A stretch of 64,000 bases of DNA from Cellulomonas sp. NS3 (GTDB taxonomy: Bacteria; Actinomycetota; Actinomycetes; Actinomycetales; Cellulomonadaceae), in assembly GCF_024757985.1 (NCBI RefSeq), contig NZ_CP103289.1, positions 3,596,001 through 3,660,000 on the forward strand, given 5' to 3'. Below the pieces are notes generated by a model. It did no database searches, had not been told where the DNA came from, and worked only from the letters and a program-made list of their open reading frames with translations. The position numbers were made by a program, and so were the translations under genes. Numbering within the stretch: position 1 is the first letter of the stretch; the number at the start of each line of letters is the position of its first letter. Shown one piece after another: positions 36,816 to 44,812 of the stretch.

Positions 36816-38083
36816 TCTGCACCACGTGCGGGACGCGCAACCAGGACGACGAGCACTTCTGCGCGGAGTGCGGCGCCTACCTGGCGTGGGAGGGCGAGCG
36901 CGTCGAGGAGACGCCCGCCGCCGACCCGGTCGTCGCACCCGTCACACCGGCGCCCGCCGCGACCGTCAGGGCGCCGTCGACCGGCCGGCCCGAGCCCGCC
37001 CGGGGCGCGACCTCCGCGACGGCCGTGCCGTCGTCGTCCGCGCCCCGGACGCCCGCAGCCGTGCCCGCGACCGGCGCGGCGCCCACGACCGCCGCGCCCA
37101 CGAGCGTGACCACCCCGCCGGTCACCACCCCGCCGGTCACCACCCCGCCGGTCACCACCCCGCCGGAGGCCGCACCCCCGGCGTCGACGACCCGGTCACG
37201 CGCCGAGGCGCTCCTCGCGCGCCCGGCCGACCCGCCGCCGGACCCGCGCCCCCGCAACGACGGCCCCGCACCCGTGCTGCCCGGCGCCCGCGCGCCCAAG
37301 CCCCGCGCCGCCCGCCCCGCACCGGCCGACGAGCCGCCGCCGGCGCCCGGCGACCAGGTCTGCGGGCAGTGCGGCGCGGGCAACGTCGCGTCGCGCAAGT
37401 TCTGCCGACGCTGCGGCGAGAGCCTCGTCGACGCGCCCGTCGTGCCGCGCCCGTCCTGGTGGACGCGCGTGACGACGCGCCGCCCGCGCGAGCTCGCCGC
37501 CGGCGCCCGGCCCCGGGTGCCCCGCCGGCCGTTCCGCGCCCGCTGGGTCGTGGTCCCCGCGGTCCTCGTGCTGCTCGTGGGCGGGCTGTGGTCGCAGCGC
37601 GAGCGGATCTCGGACGTCTACGACACCGTCGTCGACCGCGTCGTCGGCAACGGGCCCGTGAACCCCGCGGAGGTCGTCGCGTCGAGCGCGGCCGACGGGC
37701 GGGGCGCCGAGGCCGCGATGGACGGGGCGACGAACCAGTCGTGGACGCCCGCCCAGCCCGGCGAGGGCACCGGCGAGTTCCTCGAGATGCGGTTCGACGA
37801 GCCGTTCCGCCTCGCGTACGTCCGGATCTTCTCCGGGGCCTCGACGCAGCAGCCCGAGTTCCTCGCCGAGGGCCGCCCGCAGGAGGTCGCCCTCACGCTG
37901 CTCACGGCCGACGGCGCCCAGACCACCGAGCAGCTGCAGCTCGCGGACGCCGCGGGCGGCCAGGAGTTCCCGGTCGGCGTCGACGACGTGGTCGCCGCGC
38001 GGCTCACGGTGGTCTCGGCGTACCCGGTACCCGAGGGCGCGTCGGTGTCGCTGGGCGAGGTCGAGTTCCTGGGGAGGACCTGA
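36809..38083 (+). CDS. Zinc-ribbon, single-span membrane, discoidin-like eCIS protein
   Basis: 424 residues from a GTG at 36809 preceded by GAGGAGG inside the gpI-like gene. A first zinc ribbon (CTTCG...FCAECG, residues ~4-21) is followed by a Pro/Thr-rich linker with four VTTPP repeats. Next come a second zinc ribbon (CGQCG...FCRRCG, ~185-203), a basic stretch, one membrane helix (~245-262, VVVPAVLVLLVGGLW) and a C-terminal discoidin/NADase-type glycan-binding-like domain (AADGRGAEAAMDGATNQSWTP; LAYVRIFSGASTQQPEF). Zinc ribbons in the cytoplasm and a sugar-binding-like domain outside would make a trans-membrane bridge. It occupies the slot where tail fibres lie in other eCIS. The last 80 bases overlap the convergent SARP gene. 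Confidence 0.85.
   Translation: MLICTTCGTRNQDDEHFCAECGAYLAWEGERVEETPAADPVVAPVTPAPAATVRAPSTGRPEPARGATSATAVPSSSAPRTPAAVPATGAAPTTAAPTSVTTPPVTTPPVTTPPVTTPPEAAPPASTTRSRAEALLARPADPPPDPRPRNDGPAPVLPGARAPKPRAARPAPADEPPPAPGDQVCGQCGAGNVASRKFCRRCGESLVDAPVVPRPSWWTRVTTRRPRELAAGARPRVPRRPFRARWVVVPAVLVLLVGGLWSQRERISDVYDTVVDRVVGNGPVNPAEVVASSAADGRGAEAAMDGATNQSWTPAQPGEGTGEFLEMRFDEPFRLAYVRIFSGASTQQPEFLAEGRPQEVALTLLTADGAQTTEQLQLADAAGGQEFPVGVDDVVAARLTVVSAYPVPEGASVSLGEVEFLGRT
37106..37165 (+). repeat. Four 15-bp tandem repeats (GTCACCACCCCGCCG)
   Basis: Units at 37106, 37121, 37136 and 37151 are identical except one base in the first. They encode VTTPP four times in the linker between the zinc ribbons. Confidence 0.9.
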
Positions 38084-41000
38084 CGTGCGCGCGGTCGGGC
38101 GCGGCAGGCTCGCGCGGGCCGCCGGGGACGGCCGGCACGGGCACGTCGGCTGTCGGCGGCAGCCCGAGCCCCGCGAGCACCTCGTCGTACCGGCGCTGCG
38201 CGCGCCCGGCCGTCGCGTGGTCCCCCGCGAGCCGGCTCGCCTCGATGAGCGCGCGCCACGCGTCGTCCCGGTACGGGTCGATCTCGACGCCGCGCGTCGC
38301 CGCCGAAGCAGCGGCGGTGGCGTCCCCGCGCGCGAGCTCGAGCGCGGCCAGCGTCGCCGCGGCCTCCGCGGCGCGGACCCGGTACTGCTCGCGCGCGCTC
38401 ACGACCCACTCCGCGGGTCCCTCCTCGGGCATCAGCTCGCCGGTGTACACGTCGAGCGCCGCGCGCAGCTCACGCCGCGCCCGGTCGCCGTCGCCCGGTC
38501 CGGACCGGGCTCGTGCGGCCGCCGCGAGCGCCCCGTCGAACACGTGCAGGTCGCACGACGAGCCCTCGGGCAGCACGAGCCCGTACGCGTCGCCGTCACG
38601 CACGACGATCGCCGTCGTGACACCTGCCGAGCCGAGCAGCGTGCGCAGGCTCGACAGCGCGACCTGCAGCCCGTGCAGCGCGGCGGACGGGTCGAGCTCG
38701 CCCCACAGCGTGTCCGCGAGCTGCTCGCGGTGCGTGAGCCGGCCGGTGTGCAGCGCGAGGAGCCGCAGCAGCGAGCGCGCCCGCGGCCGGATCCGCGACA
38801 GCCCGACGGGCACCCCGGACACGAGCAGCCGGAACTCCTCGAAGCAGCGCACCTCGAACGGCCCGGTCACGGCGGGCTCGGGCCCGGGCCGCACGACCGC
38901 GAGCCCGGCGGCCGGGAGCCCCGCGGGCTCGGGCGCCGTGACCGTGCCGGGCAGCGGGTCCAGGACGACCCGCAGCGCCGGCTCCCAGCCCGCGGGCCGC
39001 GGCCCGAACCCGCTCGCCGACGCGGACGCGGACGCGAGCTCCAGGAGCTCGTCGCGCTCGGCGGGCCGGCTGAGCGCGAGCGCGCCGTAGGCGACCCACA
39101 GCGCCCCGGGGACGCCGGCCGCGCGGGCGAAGGCCTCGGCCGACTCGGCGGCCGGCTCGGCGTTCGGGAGGTCCCCCGTGGCGGCGACCACCGCGTGCAG
39201 CGACCGCGCCCAGGCCTCGAGCACGCCCGCGTCGAGAGCACGCCACCGCGTGCACAGCTCGTCGAGCCCCCGGTCGAGCTGCGCGGGCGGCAGCCGCGCG
39301 GCGCGCAGCTGCGCGGCGACCGCGGCCGAGGCGACCACCGCCGCGCCCCAGGGGTCCCCGCGCCGGTCGGCCTCCTCGACGAGCGCGTCCACGGCCTTCT
39401 CCGCCTCGACCCCCGGCGTCGGGACGAGCGCGACCGCGACCCCGTGCGCGACGCGCACCCACCAGCCCAGCCCGTGCCGGTCCGCGAGGGACACCACCCG
39501 GTCGAGCGCGGCGCCCGCCAGCGGGCCCGGGCCGCCGAGCGCGTCGAGCGTCGCGAGCGCGAGGCGGGCCGTGAGCCCCGTGCGCACGTCGGCGTGGGGC
39601 CGCTGCACGCACTCCTCGAGCAGCGGTCGCGCCTCCACCAGGTTCCCGGCGAGCACCAGGGCGAGCCCGCGCACGAGGTCGCGGTGCTCGTCGTCGAGCG
39701 GCCCGGCGCGTCCGGCGGCCTCCTGCGGCGCACGCCGCGTGGCCTCCCGCAGCAGACCGACCCAGTCCTCCGGGGCGGGCTCGCGGCCGGCGCCCGGGAG
39801 CCACGTGCGGGCGGCAGCGGCGACCCGGACCGCCCACGCGGAGCCGACGGGGTCCTCGACGAGCCGGGTCCGCGCCCGGTCGGCGACCGCCGCGGCCGTC
39901 GTGAGGCTCCCGTCCTCGAGGAGCCGGCTCGCGAACACGAGCGACGCCCACGGGTCGTCCTCCTGGAGCCACACCGGCAGCAGGTCACCCAGGCCGTGCG
40001 CGGCGGACCGCACGAGCGGCATGCCCCCGACGTGCAGGAGGCGTCGCACGGCGTCCCAGTCGCGGGCGAGCGCGTGCAGCCGCAGCGCCTCGGCGGGCGC
40101 ACCGTCCTGCTCGCACACCCGCGCGGCCTGCTGCCACCAGCGGGTCGCCTGGGTCGAGCCGAGCTGCTCCTGGAGCTGGGTCTCGAGGTGGCGGCGCACG
40201 GCCTCGTGGCAGCGGAATCGGACCCCGTCACCGTCGCGCGTCACGGTGGAGGTCAGGCGCTCGAGCTCGGTGAGCAGGCGCCGGCTGGTCCCGGGCGTGC
40301 CGAGCAGCGCGTCGCAGCGCTCCGCCGTCAGGGTCTCCAGGACCGAGGTCCTCGTGAGGAAGCGGCGCAGCTGCCCGGGCAGCGTCTGCAGCACCTCGTG
40401 CGCGAGGTAGTCCTCGGCGTACCGGGACCGCTGGGCGAGCGCGGCGACGGCCGTCCGGCGCTCGGTCGCCCCGAGGGTGGCGGTCGCGAGGTGGAACAGG
40501 TGCAGCCCCGCCGGCCAGCCCGCGGTGCGCCGCGCGAGGGCCGCGGCGTCGTCCGCCCCGAGCGGTACGGCGTAGACGTCGCGGAAGAGCTGCTGGACCT
40601 CGGGCGCCCGCATCGCGAGGTCCTCGCCCGTCACGTGGACGGCGGTCGGGAGCTCGGAGCGCACGAGGTTGATCCCGGGCCTCCGACGCGATCCCATGAG
40701 GACGTGCAGGTGCACCGGAGCCAGCAGCAGGAGCCGCTCGACCACCGCCTCGGCGGGCGAGCCGGCGATCGTGTGCAGGTCGTCGAGGACGAGCACGAGC
40801 GGCGCGGTGCGACGCTCGATCGCGACGGCGAGCTCCTCGGACGAGGACGCGCCCGACGGCAGGTCGAGGACCTCGCCGAGCGCCTGGGAGAGCCGGTCGA
40901 CGAGCCGGCCGGGCGCCACGTCCTCGCGCTCGACGCGCAGCCACGCGACGTCCGCCGCGACGGTGTGCGCCCAGTGCGCCATGAGGGTCGTCTTGCCCGC

Positions 41001-41147
41001 ACCGGGCGGGGCGACGACGAGGCCGAGCCGGGTCACGAGCACGCGGTCGAGCGCGGCGAGCAGGCGGGCGCGCCGCACCCCGGCCACCCGCGGCACCGAC
41101 CGTCGTGCCCGCGGGAGCGTCGTGCCCCCTGTGCCCACGTCCCCCAT
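38004..41147 (-). CDS. STAND (MalT-like) ATPase with C-terminal SARP/BTAD DNA-binding module
   Basis: 1047 residues from the ATG at 41147 (a GTG directly before it is possible). The N-terminal NTPase has Walker A APPGAGKTT (~46-54) and Walker B LVLVLDDLHT (~117-126), as in MalT-type regulators. A long helical, TPR-like middle of ~500 residues follows. The C-terminal ~270 residues hold an OmpR-type winged helix (RCFEEFRLLVSGVPVGLSRIRPRARSLLRLLALHTGRLTHREQLADTLWGELDPSAALHGLQVALSSLRTLLG) and a BTAD domain (AALDVYTGELMPEEGPAEWVVSAREQYR...YRDDAWRALIEASRLAGD). In AfsR the SARP part is N-terminal; here it is at the C-terminus. Its gene overlaps the last eCIS gene tail to tail, so it may regulate that cluster or the adjacent peptidase. 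Confidence 0.85.
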   Translation of the reverse strand: MGDVGTGGTTLPRARRSVPRVAGVRRARLLAALDRVLVTRLGLVVAPPGAGKTTLMAHWAHTVAADVAWLRVEREDVAPGRLVDRLSQALGEVLDLPSGASSSEELAVAIERRTAPLVLVLDDLHTIAGSPAEAVVERLLLLAPVHLHVLMGSRRRPGINLVRSELPTAVHVTGEDLAMRAPEVQQLFRDVYAVPLGADDAAALARRTAGWPAGLHLFHLATATLGATERRTAVAALAQRSRYAEDYLAHEVLQTLPGQLRRFLTRTSVLETLTAERCDALLGTPGTSRRLLTELERLTSTVTRDGDGVRFRCHEAVRRHLETQLQEQLGSTQATRWWQQAARVCEQDGAPAEALRLHALARDWDAVRRLLHVGGMPLVRSAAHGLGDLLPVWLQEDDPWASLVFASRLLEDGSLTTAAAVADRARTRLVEDPVGSAWAVRVAAAARTWLPGAGREPAPEDWVGLLREATRRAPQEAAGRAGPLDDEHRDLVRGLALVLAGNLVEARPLLEECVQRPHADVRTGLTARLALATLDALGGPGPLAGAALDRVVSLADRHGLGWWVRVAHGVAVALVPTPGVEAEKAVDALVEEADRRGDPWGAAVVASAAVAAQLRAARLPPAQLDRGLDELCTRWRALDAGVLEAWARSLHAVVAATGDLPNAEPAAESAEAFARAAGVPGALWVAYGALALSRPAERDELLELASASASASGFGPRPAGWEPALRVVLDPLPGTVTAPEPAGLPAAGLAVVRPGPEPAVTGPFEVRCFEEFRLLVSGVPVGLSRIRPRARSLLRLLALHTGRLTHREQLADTLWGELDPSAALHGLQVALSSLRTLLGSAGVTTAIVVRDGDAYGLVLPEGSSCDLHVFDGALAAAARARSGPGDGDRARRELRAALDVYTGELMPEEGPAEWVVSAREQYRVRAAEAAATLAALELARGDATAAASAATRGVEIDPYRDDAWRALIEASRLAGDHATAGRAQRRYDEVLAGLGLPPTADVPVPAVPGGPREPAAPDRAHVRSSPGTRPRPATPTRPRVPGTPRPP

Positions 41148-41188
41148 CACGCCCCCGGAAGGAGCGGGCCGACCGCGCCCGATCCTTC

Positions 41189-41217
41189 ATCGTCTGGTCG
41201 GCGCTCCGGGGTGTCAA
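41189..41217 (-). promoter_or_regulatory. Candidate promoter of the SARP-type regulator
   Basis: On the minus strand TTGACA (41217-41212), a 17-base spacer, then GACGAT (41194-41189). The start codon at 41147 is about 40 bases downstream. The -35 is perfect and the -10 is half-matched. It lies in the 122-bp gap shared with the divergent carboxypeptidase gene. Confidence 0.45.
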
Positions 41218-41269
41218 GGAAGTTCACGCGGCACCGACCCGCCGCACCCGTCCGCCCAGGGGGCACACC

Positions 41270-43009
41270 ATGACCGACGTCCCGCGCCGCCGACCCGCAC
41301 GCCCACCGCTCGCGCCGCGCCCGGGCCGGCCCCTGTCGCCCGCGCCGGCCCGGGTGGTCCCCGGCTCCGCCGTCCTCGCGGACCGGGCGGGGCTGCCCCA
41401 CGCCGGCACGCGGGTCCGCGCGGCGGTGCTCGCCGTGCTGGTCGTGCTGGTCCTCGGCGGCGGTGGCTGGCCGTGGCTCACGAGCCCCGCGGAGGCCGGT
41501 CCCGGGTCCTCGGTCTCGACCACCGCGGCCGACTCCCGCCCGGCCGGCGCCCCGGCGGACGTGCGGTCCACGCACGCGCAGGCTGCCCGGCTCTCCGCGC
41601 AGGGCGCCGCGTACGCCCGGGCGGAGCACGCACGGGCCCGCGCGACGGCGCTGGCGACGCTCGAGTCCGTCGAGAGCGCGTCCGTGCACGCCTACCCGGG
41701 GGTCGACCCGCAGCTCGTCGCCCAGCTGCACGGCGCCGTCGCGCACCTCGCCCGCACGCTCCAGGCGACGGCCGACGCCCCCGAGCCGGCGCTGCTGGGC
41801 ACGCGTGCCGGACGTGCCGCGCTCCGGGGGCCCGGCGGCGGTGCGGTCGCGGTCTCGTCGGACGCGGCCACCCCGGCACCGGGCGGGACGTTCGGCGGGG
41901 TCGCCCCGGGCGGCGCCGGGATCGGCGGCGCGGGGCTCGGCGGCGCGGACGTCGACGGTGCAGACCTCGGCGGTGCGGGCCGCGGGGGTGCACCCCTGAC
42001 CCGTGCGGGAACGCCGGACACGCTCGAGCTCCGGGCGCAGTACCCCACGCTCACGCGCCGGGTCGAGGCGGCCGCCGAGCGGGTCGCGCTGCTGCGGTCG
42101 GTCGTCGAGGCGGCCGCGCGCGACGCCGCCGCACGGCTCGACGCTCTCGACGCCCTGCTCGCGACGGCCCAGCCGCCTGCCGGGCTGCGTGCCCCCGGGC
42201 CGGCGACGGCGTCGTCGGGCACGTACCTGCCGGGCGGTGTCGACCCGTCGGGCGACCCGTACCCCAACGGCGCGATCCCGCTGCACACGCTGTGCCCGCT
42301 CGCCTCGAACCCCCGCGCGCTGCTGCGCTGCGACGCCGCCGCGGCGTTCGACCGCCTCGCCGCCGCGTACGAGCGGGACCTCGGGGAGCCGCTGCGCGTG
42401 ACCGACAGCTACCGCACGTTCGCCGCGCAGGTCGCGGTCAAGGCCGCGAAGCCGGGCCTCGCCGCGACGCCCGGGCGGTCGAACCACGGACGCGGCGTCG
42501 CCGTGGACCTCGCGGGCTTCGGCGGGGTCGGGCAGTTCGACCGGCCCGGGTACCTGTGGATGAAGGCGCACGCCGCCGAGCACGGCTGGTACCACCCGCG
42601 GTGGGCCGGCCCGGGTGGCGTCGGGCCCGCGGAGCCGTGGCACTGGGAGTACGGCGGCGCACCCGGCGGGGTGTTCGGTGCGCTCCGGCCGGCGCGCCCG
42701 CAGGACCCGCCCGTCGCTCCCCCGGCACCCGTGGCACCGGCGCCGGCCCCGGGTCCCGTCGCGCCGCCCGGACCGGTGCCGGGGCCCGTGGGACCCGCCG
42801 CGCCCGCGCCCGGACCCACGACGCCCGAGCCGACGCCGACGTCCGGACCTCCGGCGGACCCCGCGCCGCCGGCCCCGGAGCCCTCCGACCCGCCGGCCGA
42901 CGCACCCGCCGACGTGCCCGCGCCGGCCGACGCCCCGACCGGCGACCAGCAGGACGCCGGCGCGCTCACCGCTCCCGCGGACGGCGTCGTGGCGGGCGCG
43001 GGCGGGTAG
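41270..43009 (+). CDS. VanY-like D-alanyl-D-alanine carboxypeptidase (M15 family)
   Basis: 579 residues from the ATG at 41270. A ~50-residue Pro/Arg-rich cytoplasmic leader precedes a membrane helix (~51-64). Helical and Gly/Ala-repeat regions follow, then an M15B peptidase domain with SYRTFAAQ (~378-385), SNHGRGVAVDL (zinc ligands His and Asp, ~404-414) and PWHWEYG (His ligand, ~455-461). The tail of ~110 residues is Pro/Ala-rich. These enzymes trim the terminal D-Ala of peptidoglycan stems outside the membrane. It is divergent from the SARP-type regulator next to the eCIS genes, so a link to lysis or envelope remodelling is conceivable but not shown. Confidence 0.85.
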   Translation: MTDVPRRRPARPPLAPRPGRPLSPAPARVVPGSAVLADRAGLPHAGTRVRAAVLAVLVVLVLGGGGWPWLTSPAEAGPGSSVSTTAADSRPAGAPADVRSTHAQAARLSAQGAAYARAEHARARATALATLESVESASVHAYPGVDPQLVAQLHGAVAHLARTLQATADAPEPALLGTRAGRAALRGPGGGAVAVSSDAATPAPGGTFGGVAPGGAGIGGAGLGGADVDGADLGGAGRGGAPLTRAGTPDTLELRAQYPTLTRRVEAAAERVALLRSVVEAAARDAAARLDALDALLATAQPPAGLRAPGPATASSGTYLPGGVDPSGDPYPNGAIPLHTLCPLASNPRALLRCDAAAAFDRLAAAYERDLGEPLRVTDSYRTFAAQVAVKAAKPGLAATPGRSNHGRGVAVDLAGFGGVGQFDRPGYLWMKAHAAEHGWYHPRWAGPGGVGPAEPWHWEYGGAPGGVFGALRPARPQDPPVAPPAPVAPAPAPGPVAPPGPVPGPVGPAAPAPGPTTPEPTPTSGPPADPAPPAPEPSDPPADAPADVPAPADAPTGDQQDAGALTAPADGVVAGAGG

Positions 43010-43103
43010 CCGGGTCGGGGTCCACCGAGGCGTCGCCCCGAGAGGCGCCTCGCCGTCCCGTCCGGGCGGGTGCGGGTAGCCGGGCGGCGCGCCGCGACGA
43101 CGC

Positions 43104-43685
43104 TCAGCCCGGCGCGGCGCCCGTGAGCTCCCGACGCACGAGCCAGCGCTCGCGGTGCCCGCTGTGCGCGGTCGTCCGCGAGGCGCGGTGGAAGCCCGCG
43201 GCCTCGAACAGCTCGACCGTCCCCACGTACCCCGAGACGACGTCGACGCGCGTGCCGCCGGTCTCGACGGGGTACCCCTCGACGACCTCGGCGCCGTGCG
43301 CGGCCGCGTGCTCGACGGCACCGGCGAGCAGCACGTGCATGAGCCCCCGGCGTCGGAACCCGGCGCGCACCACGAAGCACACGACGCTCCACGGGTCCCG
43401 GGTGTCGTCGAGCAGCGGGATGGTCCGCGAGCGCATCAGCCGCCGGTAGGAGCTGCGGGGAGCGACCGAGCACCAGCCCGCGACCTCGTCGTCCACGTAG
43501 ACCAGCACGCCGGGCCCGGGCTCGTCCGCGCACTGGCGGCGCAGCGCCTCGGGCCGCTCCGTGTTGGAGAGCCGCGCGTCGCGGTAGCTCTGGCACCAGC
43601 ATGCGCCGGCGCCGGGCTTCTGCGTCCCGACGACGAGCGCGGCGTCCTCGTAGCGGCCCAGCGCAGGAACGACCTCGATCCCCAT
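43104..43685 (-). CDS. GNAT-family N-acetyltransferase
   Basis: 193 residues from the ATG at 43685 (GTG three bases earlier is possible). The GNAT fold shows VVCFVVRAGFRRRGLMHVLLAGAVEHAAAHGAEVVEGYPV, with RxxGLM in the acetyl-CoA loop, and a preceding SVAPRSSYRRLMRSRTIPLLDD. The N-terminal CWCQSYRDAR is typical of a large uncharacterised actinobacterial GNAT group. Substrate unknown. It starts just after the EamA stop (43690), so the two are likely one unit. Confidence 0.85.
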   Translation of the reverse strand: MGIEVVPALGRYEDAALVVGTQKPGAGACWCQSYRDARLSNTERPEALRRQCADEPGPGVLVYVDDEVAGWCSVAPRSSYRRLMRSRTIPLLDDTRDPWSVVCFVVRAGFRRRGLMHVLLAGAVEHAAAHGAEVVEGYPVETGGTRVDVVSGYVGTVELFEAAGFHRASRTTAHSGHRERWLVRRELTGAAPG

Positions 43686-43689
43686 CACG

Positions 43690-44691
43690 TCACCGTAGCG
43701 ACGGCCTCCGACGACCGGTCCCGGCGCGCCCCCGGCCCAGCCGGCCCTGCGCGATCGCGACGCCGAGCAGCACGACGACCGCGCCGACCGGCTGGTTCCA
43801 CGTCACGTGGTCGCCCAGGAAGAGCACGCCGACCGCCGCCGCCACGACCGGCGTCAGGTAGGTCACCGAGCTCGCGGTCGTCGTCCCGGCCCGGGCGATC
43901 ACGCGGAAGTTGAGGATGAACGCCACGCCCGAGCTGAGCACGCCGAGCGCGAGCACCGCCACGACGACGGCCGTCGTGACCTCCCCCACGGGGGCGACGC
44001 CGCTGACGAGGACCACGGGGGTCATGACGACGGCGGCGATCCCGATCTGCCCCGCCGCGAGCGCGACCGGCGGGTACGGGGTGCCGGAGAGGAACTTCCG
44101 GGTGTACGGGAACCCGAGGCCGTAGCAGGTGATCGCGCCGACGCACGCGAGCACACCGCTGAGCTGGCCGGTCCCGAGCCCGTGCCACACGCCCATGACG
44201 ACGAGCAGCCCGAGGAACCCGAGCACGAGACCCGACGCCCGCGCCGGCCCCGGCCGCTCCGCGCGGAAGAACAGGGCCACCCACAGCAGCGTCGTGAGCG
44301 GCGTCGCGGCGTTGATGATGCCCGCGAGCACCGAGGACACCGACTGCTGCCCGAGTGCGAACAGCGTGAACGGCACGGCGTTGACCAGCAGCGCCAGCAC
44401 CGTCAGGTGCCCGAGCGTCCGCGCGTCGCGCGGGAGCGGCGTCCGGGTGACCGCCGCGATGACGAGCAGCGTCACGGCCCCGACGGCGATGCGCCAGAAC
44501 GCGACCTGGATCGGGGTCAGCGCGTCGAGCGCGAGCGCGATGAACGCGAACGAGCAGCCCCACATGACCGCGAGCAGCGCGTAGCTGCCGAGCCACCCGC
44601 CGGACGCCGCCGGTGCGGAGGTCGCGGCCGGGACGGGGCCCGGGGCGGCCCGATCGTCGTCGGGGGTCGTCGTCTGGCGTGCGTCGGTCAC
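43690..44691 (-). CDS. EamA/DMT-family transporter
   Basis: 333 residues from a GTG at 44691. After an Ala/Pro-rich leader (~1-33) it has ten hydrophobic helices in two EamA repeats: LLAVMWGCSFAFIALALDALTPIQVAFWRIAVGAVTLL and, in the second half, ALGVLSSGVAFILNFRVIARAGTTTASSVTYLTPVVAAAVGVLFLGDHVTWNQPVGAVVVLLGVAIAQ. Members export metabolites such as amino acids or nucleotides; the substrate cannot be read. It is the first gene of a two-gene unit with the GNAT. Confidence 0.9.
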   Translation of the reverse strand: MTDARQTTTPDDDRAAPGPVPAATSAPAASGGWLGSYALLAVMWGCSFAFIALALDALTPIQVAFWRIAVGAVTLLVIAAVTRTPLPRDARTLGHLTVLALLVNAVPFTLFALGQQSVSSVLAGIINAATPLTTLLWVALFFRAERPGPARASGLVLGFLGLLVVMGVWHGLGTGQLSGVLACVGAITCYGLGFPYTRKFLSGTPYPPVALAAGQIGIAAVVMTPVVLVSGVAPVGEVTTAVVVAVLALGVLSSGVAFILNFRVIARAGTTTASSVTYLTPVVAAAVGVLFLGDHVTWNQPVGAVVVLLGVAIAQGRLGRGRAGTGRRRPSLR

Positions 44692-44744
44692 GCCGCGACC
44701 CTAGGTCGTCGCGGGCCGGACGGCTGGCGGGGATCGGACGGCGA

Positions 44745-44785
44745 GCCGGCGCCGCAGCCGCGTGGTTCGCGTCTGCGGCGCCGGC
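44745..44785 (-). terminator. 13-bp perfect hairpin after the sigma factor/propeller operon
   Basis: GCCGGCGCCGCAG (44745-44757), a 15-base loop, CTGCGGCGCCGGC (44773-44785). It lies 28 bases beyond the stop of the propeller protein gene. Confidence 0.75.
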
Positions 44786-44812
44786 CGGCGGTGCGGGTCG
44801 GAGCGGCTCCGG

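Noticed and set aside
17911-38083. Interpretation as a prophage or a type VI secretion system
   Set aside because: No capsid, portal, terminase, integrase or lysis genes, and no TssJLM membrane complex or ClpV. The DUF4255, eCIS-type AAA+, DUF4157 and LysM/tube genes are specific to eCIS.
38085-41273. Plus-strand 1062-residue frame opposite the SARP-type regulator
   Set aside because: Antisense shadow with Arg/Gly-rich composition; the minus-strand protein has clear STAND and BTAD domains.
43026-43052. Hairpin CGAGGCG/CGCCTCG as terminator after the carboxypeptidase gene
   Set aside because: Only a 7-bp stem with a 13-base loop and several alternative pairings; too weak to list as a feature.
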